DNA of 64,000 bases from Cognatilysobacter terrigena (GTDB taxonomy: Bacteria; Pseudomonadota; Gammaproteobacteria; Xanthomonadales; Xanthomonadaceae). The first letter of the stretch is position 1; each line of letters starts with the position of its first letter. The position numbers and the translations under genes are program-made. A model generated the notes under the pieces. That model searched no databases, was not told the DNA's origin, and worked only from the letters and a program-made list of their open reading frames with translations. Location: assembly GCF_004361065.1 (NCBI RefSeq), contig NZ_SELT01000003.1:124001-188000 (forward strand), written 5' to 3'. Below are positions 57,434 to 64,000 of this stretch, piece after piece.

Positions 57434-57515
57434 GTTTTTGACATCGGATTCGACGGGCAAATCGGCGTCGTCAGCATCGATGAGCGCCGCTGCATTCGCG
57501 CCGTCGCGCTGACGA

Positions 57516-58394
57516 TCAATGCGCGCGTTCGACAGCCAGTCGCGCGAGCGCTCGCAACGGCGTCGCAGCGTCGCCGAACTCGCTGAGCGAGCGTGACATC
57601 ACATCGGTCAGCTCGTTCAGCCGCGAACGGGATGCGTCGAGTCCGATCAACGCCGGGAACGTCGCCTTGTCCTGCGCCTGATCCTTGCCCGCGGTCTTGC
57701 CGAGCTGCGCGGTATCGGCTTCGACGTCGAGGATGTCGTCGCGCACCTGGAAGGCGAGGCCGAGTGCGTCGGCGAAGGCATCGAGTCGCGCGTGGGCGTC
57801 GCGGTCCGCGCGCCCCGCGATTGCACCCATGCGGACCGCGGAGCGGATCAGCGCGCCCGTCTTCATCGCATGCAGCCGCTCGAGCGCAGCGACGTCGACG
57901 TCGGCGCTGCGGCCGGTCGACTCGAGATCGATGGCCTGGCCGCCGCACATGCCGACCGCGCCAGAAGCGCGTGCGAGTTCGCGAACGAGCGCGACGGCGA
58001 TGTCGGCATCGACAGACGCATTGGCGAGCACGTCGAACGCGGCCGACTGCAGCGCATCGCCTGCGAGCACGGCGGTCGCCTCGTCGAACGCGACGTGGAC
58101 CGTCGGCTGGCCGCGGCGCAAGGCGTCGTCATCCATCGACGGAAGATCGTCGTGCACCAGCGAGTAGGCGTGGATGAGCTCGACCGCGACCGCTGGCGCC
58201 AGCAGCGCCTCCTCGTCGGCCTCGAGCAGCGCGCCCGTCGCGAGCACCAGCAGCGGGCGCATGCGCTTGCCGCCGAGTAGCACGGCGTGGCGCATGGCAT
58301 CGCGCAGGCGCGGCGGTGCGTCGGGGAGATCGAGCGCCCGGTCCAGCGCGGCGTCGATGCGCCCGCGCCAGGCGTCCAGGCGGGCGTCAGGCAT
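57516..58394 (-). CDS. ispA: Farnesyl diphosphate synthase (polyprenyl synthetase)
   Basis: Condenses IPP with DMAPP and GPP to farnesyl diphosphate for undecaprenyl and ubiquinone synthesis. The 292-residue protein has [14 protein letters not shown], the first Asp-rich motif [20 protein letters not shown], the chain-length region [14 protein letters not shown] and the second Asp motif in [20 protein letters not shown]. Its start overlaps the xseB stop by 8 nt, matching the conserved xseB-ispA pair (dxs is not adjacent here). Confidence 0.96.
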   Translation of the reverse strand: MPDARLDAWRGRIDAALDRALDLPDAPPRLRDAMRHAVLLGGKRMRPLLVLATGALLEADEEALLAPAVAVELIHAYSLVHDDLPSMDDDALRRGQPTVHVAFDEATAVLAGDALQSAAFDVLANASVDADIAVALVRELARASGAVGMCGGQAIDLESTGRSADVDVAALERLHAMKTGALIRSAVRMGAIAGRADRDAHARLDAFADALGLAFQVRDDILDVEADTAQLGKTAGKDQAQDKATFPALIGLDASRSRLNELTDVMSRSLSEFGDAATPLRALARLAVERAH

Positions 58395-58650
58395 CGGGAG
58401 CGGCGGCGTCCGGGTAGGGCTGCGCCGTCGATGGATCCTGCGGATCGGTCAGCAGGCGCACGCGCATTTCCGCCTCTTCCAGCGCGGTCTGGCAGCGGCG
58501 GGAGAGGCCGACGCCTTCCTCGTATGCGGCCAGCGACTCGTCGAGCGAGAGATCGCCCTGTTCCATCTTCTCGACCAGCTGTTCGAGGGCATCGAGCGAG
58601 CGCTCGAAGTCGGCGACGGGGGAGGGCTCGGTGGCGTCTTTACGCGGCAT
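58387..58650 (-). CDS. xseB: Exodeoxyribonuclease VII small subunit
   Basis: XseB binds and regulates the XseA nuclease that degrades single-stranded DNA. The 87-residue protein has the family core [57 protein letters not shown] at 58650 fits the usual length of about 80-90 residues, although the frame opens much further up. It is coupled to ispA by an 8-nt overlap. xseA is not in this window. Confidence 0.95.
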   Translation of the reverse strand: MPRKDATEPSPVADFERSLDALEQLVEKMEQGDLSLDESLAAYEEGVGLSRRCQTALEEAEMRVRLLTDPQDPSTAQPYPDAAAPDA

Positions 58651-58744
58651 GGGCGAAGTGTGGCGGCGGGCGCGGGGCAGGGTCAATGCGACGGAAGTCT
58701 GGCGTGCACGCCGTCGCATCGTGGTGACGTGCCGACGCCGGAAC

Positions 58745-60040
58745 TCACGCGCCGGGCGGGCATGACCAGACGAGGCGGCCGCCGGTCTCTCGCAACAGCT
58801 CCGCCATGCGCGCGCCCAGCACGATGTCGCCCGCTGCGAGCACCTCATCGTCGTGCGCGAGCAGCACCGGCAGATGCTCACGCGTCCATGGCGGGACGCG
58901 CTCGTCCTGCAGCACGTGCTTGAGCGCGTGGTGGTGCGCGCGACCGGGCAGGCGGATGCGCTCACCGCCGATGCGCGCGCGGACGCGAAAGTCAGCCGGC
59001 GCGACGAGGAATGGATCGAAGCGCAGCTCGCCACCGTCGGGCAGTGCGAGCGTTTCCTGCCCGGTCCATCCGATGTCGAAGTCGTGAGGAAGTGGCGGGC
59101 ACGGGCGACTCGCGTGCAGAAGGCCGCCCCAGGCGCGGATGCGCGCGTCGTGCCAGTCGACGCAGGCGTCGGAGTCGGCACGCGCGTCGAGCAGCTCGCG
59201 CTCGACACGATCGGCCGCGCGTGCGGTCAGGGGCGGCAAGTCGAGCGACGCGATCCACGCACGCAGCAGTCGCGTGCGTCGCGCAGGCGGACATGCGGTC
59301 AACGACGGAATCGACAGGACGTCCGGTCGGTCGACGACGCAACCTGCGAGCAGCCGCCGATCGTCGTCGGTCAGCAGCGACGACGCTTCGCGCGCGAGCG
59401 CCGCCGCCCCCGCGAGCGCGGCGTCGGCGTGCGGCCAGCGTGTGCGCAGAAGCGGGAGCACGTGCTGGCGCAGGAACACGCGATCGATCGATGCGTCGAT
59501 GTTCGACGGATCGTCGACCCAGGCGATGCCGCGGTCGCGCGCGAACGCAGCGATGGCGTCGCGCGGCACGTCGAGCCACGGCCGCCACAACCAGCCGCGG
59601 CCGAGGGGACGCAATGGCGTCATCGCTCCGAGTCCGTCGACGCCGGACGCACGCAGCGCCCGCAGCAGGAAGGTCTCGGCCTGGTCGTCGCGATGATGTG
59701 CGGCCGCCAGATGTTCGCCGTAGACCAGATGTCGCTCGAACGCCGCGTGGCGCGCGGCGCGCGCTGCGCCTTCGCGACCCAGGCCATTCGCTTCGACCGT
59801 GACGCGCTCGACGACGAGCGCGATGCAGAGTTCGCGACATGCGGCTTCGCAATGCCGCGTCCAGTCGTCCGCCGACGCTTGCATGCCGTGGTGTACGTGC
59901 AGTGCGCGCAGGCCGTTCGCGCGGATCGCCGCGTCGCTCGCGAGCGCATGCAACAGCGCCATCGAATCCATGCCGCCGCTCAACGCGACGCAAACGGGTG
60001 CGTCGACGCGTGGCATGAGGGCAGGCGGAGCGATCGTCAT
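58745..60040 (-). CDS. tilS: tRNA(Ile)-lysidine synthase TilS
   Basis: TilS converts the wobble cytidine of tRNA-Ile(CAU) to lysidine. The 431-residue protein has the PP-loop [31 protein letters not shown], the [28 protein letters not shown] and [16 protein letters not shown] blocks, and [25 protein letters not shown]. The C-terminal domain ([33 protein letters not shown]) matches the long proteobacterial form. It lies 190 nt after accA with a weak hairpin between. Confidence 0.96.
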   Translation of the reverse strand: MTIAPPALMPRVDAPVCVALSGGMDSMALLHALASDAAIRANGLRALHVHHGMQASADDWTRHCEAACRELCIALVVERVTVEANGLGREGAARAARHAAFERHLVYGEHLAAAHHRDDQAETFLLRALRASGVDGLGAMTPLRPLGRGWLWRPWLDVPRDAIAAFARDRGIAWVDDPSNIDASIDRVFLRQHVLPLLRTRWPHADAALAGAAALAREASSLLTDDDRRLLAGCVVDRPDVLSIPSLTACPPARRTRLLRAWIASLDLPPLTARAADRVERELLDARADSDACVDWHDARIRAWGGLLHASRPCPPLPHDFDIGWTGQETLALPDGGELRFDPFLVAPADFRVRARIGGERIRLPGRAHHHALKHVLQDERVPPWTREHLPVLLAHDDEVLAAGDIVLGARMAELLRETGGRLVWSCPPGA

Positions 60041-60076
60041 GCCGCCGATGCTGCCACGCGCTGCGGAAACGACGAA

Positions 60077-60094
60077 GCCCGCGTTGCCGCGGGC
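60077..60094 (-). terminator. Weak hairpin between accA and tilS
   Basis: GCCCGCG and CGCGGGC form a 7-bp stem around TTGC; the minus-strand tail TTCGTCGTTTCC is only partly U-rich. It could reduce readthrough from accA into tilS. The remaining roughly 120 nt to accA hold nothing recognisable. Confidence 0.4.
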
Positions 60095-60230
60095 CTCAGG
60101 GTCGGTGGAACTGGAGAGACGGTGCGGCGTGTCCCTTCGCGTCCCATGTGCGCATTGCGATCGATCAGGTCATGCGGACTGGCATGTTGCGAGTCCGGCG
60201 CCTCAGAGCTCGCGGAGAGCCGAGCCCGAA

Positions 60231-61190
60231 TCAGGCCGCCTCGTACGCCCCGTACCCGCGCAAGCGCTGGTAGCGGCGCTCGAGTAGCACATTGGTCGGT
60301 ATGCCCGACAGCGCGTCCAGTTCGTTGAGCAGCACGGTCTTCAAGCGCTTGCCCATCTGCCGCGGAGTGCGGTGCGCGCCACCGGTGGGCTCGCGCACGA
60401 CCTTGTCGACGAGGCCCAGCGACTTCAGGCGCGACGCGGTCAGGCCGAGCTGTTCGGCGGCGTCCTTGGCCTTGTCGGCCGACTTCCACAGGATCGATGC
60501 GCAACCTTCGGGCGAGATCACCGAATAGGTGCTGTATTCGAGCATCAACGTGCGGTCGCCGACGCCGATCGCGAGCGCGCCGCCGGAGCCGCCTTCCCCG
60601 ATCACCGTGCAGACGATCGGAATCTTCAGCTCCGACATCTCCATCAGGTTGCGGGCGATCGCTTCCGACTGGCCGCGCTCTTCCGCGCCGACGCCCGGAT
60701 ACGCGCCCGGCGTATCGATGAAGGTGAGCAGCGGAAGGCCGAAGCGCTCGGCCATCTTCATCAGGCGCAACGCCTTGCGGTAACCCTCGGGGCGCGGCAT
60801 GCCGAAGTTGCGGCGGATCTTCGACTTGGTATCGCGGCCCTTCTGGTGGCCGATGATCATGACGCTGCGGCCGTCGATGCGACCCAGGCCGCCGACGATG
60901 GCAGCGTCGTCCGAGAACGCGCGGTCGCCGTGCAGCTCGTGGAACTCGTCGCACATGGTCTCGATGTAGTCGAGGGTGTACGGGCGCTGCGGGTGGCGGG
61001 CCAGCTGCGAGACCTGCCAGGGCGAGAGGTCGCGGAAGATCTGGGCGGTGCGCTTGCGCACCTTGTCCTGCAGGGCCCGGATTTCGGGGTCGGCGTTGAC
61101 CGCATTGCCGTCGCTCGCCTGCCGCAGTTCGGCGATCTTCGCTTCAAGATCGGCGATGGGCTGCTCGAAATCGAGGTAGTTCGGGTTCAT
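60231..61190 (-). CDS. accA: Acetyl-CoA carboxylase carboxyltransferase subunit alpha
   Basis: AccA, with AccD, transfers the carboxyl group from biotin to acetyl-CoA at the first step of fatty-acid synthesis. The 319-residue product begins [23 protein letters not shown]. It has [70 protein letters not shown] and [39 protein letters not shown]. The dnaE-accA-tilS order is conserved in related gammaproteobacteria. dnaE ends 85 nt before its start. Confidence 0.97.
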   Translation of the reverse strand: MNPNYLDFEQPIADLEAKIAELRQASDGNAVNADPEIRALQDKVRKRTAQIFRDLSPWQVSQLARHPQRPYTLDYIETMCDEFHELHGDRAFSDDAAIVGGLGRIDGRSVMIIGHQKGRDTKSKIRRNFGMPRPEGYRKALRLMKMAERFGLPLLTFIDTPGAYPGVGAEERGQSEAIARNLMEMSELKIPIVCTVIGEGGSGGALAIGVGDRTLMLEYSTYSVISPEGCASILWKSADKAKDAAEQLGLTASRLKSLGLVDKVVREPTGGAHRTPRQMGKRLKTVLLNELDALSGIPTNVLLERRYQRLRGYGAYEAA

Positions 61191-61275
61191 GCGGGACCGG
61201 CGGGGTGAAAGGCGGGCAGTGTAGCGGGTGAGGGCCGAAACCTGCCCACCGGGACCGTATGGTGCCCGCCCTGGG

Positions 61276-64000
61276 TCAGTGCGCCCAAGGCTTGGAGAGC
61301 GTCGCCTTCACGGTCACGACGCCCGGCGTCGCACGCAGCGCCTCCATCAGCTCCGTGCTGACCCGAACGCCCTTGGGGCCGTCCAGGTCGACCATGCCGT
61401 GGGTGCCGTCGAGCAGCAGGTGCAGGCGGAGCGGCGTCGGTCCGGGGCGATGGGCTGCGAGGATCGCCTCGACGCGCGCCATCGTGCCGGGCTGCCGGAG
61501 GTCCAGCCGCAGCGACAGCCGCTGCGCATGGCGCCCGCAGACCTGCGAGAACTCCCAGCAGCGCGCCGCCTTGAGCGCGAAGCCGCCGGAAAAGGCGTCC
61601 TCGCGCAGGCCGCCCTGCACGATCAGCAGCTTGTCGCGGCCGATCAGCGACGCATGCTCGGCGTAGGTCTCGGCGAAGAACGCGCATTCGAGTCGGCCGC
61701 GGCCGTCCTCGATCTGCACGAACACCTGCGAGTCGCCTTTCTTGCGGAGGCCGACGACGAGGCCGGCGACGGTCGTTTCCATTTCGGGACGCCAGCCGCC
61801 GCGACCGCTGTCGGGCCGGCCCGCCCAGATGCGCTCGAGGTCGCCGAGGTCGAAACCGATCAGCGCGTGCACGTCCTCGCGATGCGGATCGAACGGATGG
61901 CCACTGAGGTAGTGGCCGAGGGTCTCGCGCTCGTGCTCGAGCAGCTTGCCGACCGGCCACTCGTCCGTTTCGGGCAGGTCGAGATGCAACGCCGGCGCGG
62001 CGGTATCGAAGCCGCCAAACAGCGACACCTGGCCCGCCGCGGTTTCCTTTGCGAGCTGGTCCGTCGCGCGCAGCACTTCGGGAATCTGCAGGAACAGGCT
62101 CGCGCGATTCTTGCCGAGCGCATCGAGCGCACCGGCCTGCGCCATCGCTTCGAGCGCGCGTCGATTGAGCTTGCCGTCGTCCGCGCGCTGGCAGAGATCG
62201 AGCAGATCCTTGAACGGCCCGGCGCGACGCGCTGCGACGATCGCCTCGCAGACGCCGCGACCAACACCCTTCACGGCACCGAGGCCATAGCGGATCGTGT
62301 CCGGCGTGCGCGCCTCGAACATGTACGACGACTCGTTGACGTCCGGCCGCAGCACGTTCATGCCGATCGCGCGCGCCTCGTCGAGGAAGCCCGTCACCTT
62401 GTCGGTGTTGTCCATGTCCGACGACAACACCGCGGCCATGAACTCCGCCGGGTAATGCGCCTTGAGCCACGCGGTCTGGTACGACACCAGCGCGTACGCC
62501 GCGGCGTGCGACTTGTTGAAGCCGTAGCCGGCGAACTTTTCGAGCAGGTCGAAGATGGGCCCGGACACCTTCGGCTCGATGCCGTGGTGCTCCATCGCAC
62601 CGGCTTCGAACTTCACGCGCTCCTTCGCCATCTCCTCGGGCTTCTTCTTGCCCATCGCGCGACGCAGCAGGTCGGCGCCGCCCAGCGAATAGCCACCCAG
62701 GATCTGCGCGGTCTGCATGACCTGCTCCTGGTAGACGACGACGCCGTACGTGGGCGCGAGCACCGGCTCCAGCAGCGGATGCGGATACACGACCTCCTGC
62801 CGGCCGTGCTTTCGTTCGATGAAGTCCGGGATCAGGTCCATCGGGCCCGGGCGGTACAGCGACACGAGCGCGATGAGGTCGTCGAAGCGGTCGGGCTGCG
62901 CGCGCTTGAGCAGCTCGCGCATGCCGCGAGATTCGAACTGGAACACCGCGACGGTGTCGCCGCGCGCGAACACGTCGTACGCCTTCGCGTCGTCGAGCGG
63001 CAGGGCGGTGATGTCGAGCGGTTCGACGCCTTCCTTCGCGCGCCGCTTGTTGATCGCCTTCACCGCCCAATCGATGATCGTGAGCGTGCGCAGGCCGAGG
63101 AAGTCGAACTTCACCAGGCCGACGGCTTCGACGTCGTCCTTGTCGAACTGCGTGACGGGGTTTCGACCGCGGCCGCCTTCGTCGTGTTCGGCGAACAGCG
63201 GGCAGAAGTCGCTCAGCGGCGACGGCGCGATGACGACGCCGCCGGCGTGCTTGCCCGCGTTGCGCGTGAGGTCTTCGAGCTGCAGCGCGAGATCGACGAG
63301 GTCGCGGACGTCGTCTTCCGCGTTGTACCGCGTGATGAAGTCGCCGATCGCGCGCTCGGGATCCTTCTTCGCGCGATCGCTGCGGCCCAGCACGTCGTCG
63401 AGCGACAGCGGATCGGCCGGGATCAGCGGAATGAGCTTGGAGATCGAATCGACGAACCCGTAGCCGTGACCGAGCACGCGGCCGCAGTCGCGCACGACCG
63501 CCTTCGCCGACATCGTGCCGTACGTGATGATCTGCGAGACGCGATCGCGCCCGTACTTGCGCGCGACGTAGTCGATGACCTCGTCGCGCCGATCCATGCA
63601 GAAGTCGATGTCGAAGTCGGGCATCGACACGCGTTCGGGATTGAGGAAGCGCTCGAACAGCAGGTCGTAGGGCAGGGGGTCGAGGTCGGTGATGCCGAGC
63701 GCCCACGCAACCAGCGAACCCGCACCCGAACCACGGCCCGGCCCGACCGGAATGCCCTGCTGCTTACCCCAGTTGATGAAGTCGGCGACGATCAGGAAGT
63801 AGCCGGGGAACCCCATCTTGATGATGACGTCGAGCTCGCGCTCGAGGCGCTGCGCGTAGCCCTCGTGCGTGCGTCCGTCGGACGGCGGCGCCTTCTCCAG
63901 GCGCTTGGCGAGGCCGTCGCGCGCGGTGTTGCGCAGCCACGACTCGATGGTGTGCTCGCTCGGCACCGGGAACGCCGGCAGCGCGTATTCGCCGAGCTTC
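61276..64000 (-). CDS. dnaE: DNA polymerase III alpha subunit DnaE (3' part, runs off right edge)
   Basis: The catalytic subunit of the replicative polymerase. About 908 residues, roughly the C-terminal three quarters, are in the window; the frame stays open to 64000 (first residues [22 protein letters not shown]). Catalytic Asp residues lie in [15 protein letters not shown] and [75 protein letters not shown] and the OB domain ([29 protein letters not shown]) are also seen. The PHP domain lies outside. No break was found. Confidence 0.97.
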   Translation of the reverse strand, partial: KLGEYALPAFPVPSEHTIESWLRNTARDGLAKRLEKAPPSDGRTHEGYAQRLERELDVIIKMGFPGYFLIVADFINWGKQQGIPVGPGRGSGAGSLVAWALGITDLDPLPYDLLFERFLNPERVSMPDFDIDFCMDRRDEVIDYVARKYGRDRVSQIITYGTMSAKAVVRDCGRVLGHGYGFVDSISKLIPLIPADPLSLDDVLGRSDRAKKDPERAIGDFITRYNAEDDVRDLVDLALQLEDLTRNAGKHAGGVVIAPSPLSDFCPLFAEHDEGGRGRNPVTQFDKDDVEAVGLVKFDFLGLRTLTIIDWAVKAINKRRAKEGVEPLDITALPLDDAKAYDVFARGDTVAVFQFESRGMRELLKRAQPDRFDDLIALVSLYRPGPMDLIPDFIERKHGRQEVVYPHPLLEPVLAPTYGVVVYQEQVMQTAQILGGYSLGGADLLRRAMGKKKPEEMAKERVKFEAGAMEHHGIEPKVSGPIFDLLEKFAGYGFNKSHAAAYALVSYQTAWLKAHYPAEFMAAVLSSDMDNTDKVTGFLDEARAIGMNVLRPDVNESSYMFEARTPDTIRYGLGAVKGVGRGVCEAIVAARRAGPFKDLLDLCQRADDGKLNRRALEAMAQAGALDALGKNRASLFLQIPEVLRATDQLAKETAAGQVSLFGGFDTAAPALHLDLPETDEWPVGKLLEHERETLGHYLSGHPFDPHREDVHALIGFDLGDLERIWAGRPDSGRGGWRPEMETTVAGLVVGLRKKGDSQVFVQIEDGRGRLECAFFAETYAEHASLIGRDKLLIVQGGLREDAFSGGFALKAARCWEFSQVCGRHAQRLSLRLDLRQPGTMARVEAILAAHRPGPTPLRLHLLLDGTHGMVDLDGPKGVRVSTELMEALRATPGVVTVKATLSKPWAH

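Overview
The window is a 64 kb piece of a bacterial chromosome. It is visibly GC-rich, and gene content and protein style fit a gammaproteobacterium of the Xanthomonadaceae (Lysobacter/Luteimonas/Xanthomonas-like); this placement is by gene order and remembered protein resemblance, with no search run. Nearly all of it is housekeeping sequence with dense short operons, many 4-nt ATGA/GTGA overlaps and several GTG or TTG starts. I saw no tRNA or rRNA gene, CRISPR array, insertion sequence, prophage or replication origin.

Layout. 0.2-6 kb: start of an unidentified gene leaving on the left, then queA, tgt, yajC, secD, secF (queuosine tRNA modification and the Sec accessory complex). 6-15 kb: suhB and trmJ back to back, a PhnD-like periplasmic binding protein coupled to a GGDEF-EAL protein, an ExoD-like protein with a CorC/CNNM-like protein, and a DUF47-PiT phosphate transport pair. 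15-22.3 kb: a YbjN-like protein, an alkyltransferase-like protein, a rhomboid protease, two adjacent M13 metallopeptidases (the first with a damaged active site), and a secreted protein of unusual composition. 22.3-29 kb: an RhlE-like RNA helicase behind a structured leader, a DUF1501/DUF1800 pair and a DUF885 peptidase-like protein. 29-39 kb: queuosine-precursor transporter, sorbosone dehydrogenase-like protein, DUF502 protein, a Ser/Thr kinase fused to an FGE-like domain, DUF4442, CnoX-type thioredoxin, DUF998, SemiSWEET, DUF1176 and a CHASE3-GAF-GGDEF cyclase.

39-57 kb holds a long co-directional run, leuS-lptE-holA-nadD-rsfS-rlmH, then maf-rng-yhdP-tldD and pmbA. It is interrupted by an opposite-strand block (TonB-like protein, SIMPL protein, small protein) between rlmH and maf, and by darP between tldD and pmbA. 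The yhdP reading frame is broken by a shift at a GC dinucleotide tract. 57-64 kb: a DUF4870 protein, then on the minus strand ispA, xseB, tilS, accA and dnaE, the last running off the right edge.

Most interesting for follow-up: the structured leader with rare-leucine-codon mini-ORFs before the helicase; a row of hairpins, one UUCG-capped, after the phosphate transporter; the PhnD-like/c-di-GMP gene pair; the M13 paralogue lacking its third zinc ligand; and the yhdP frameshift.
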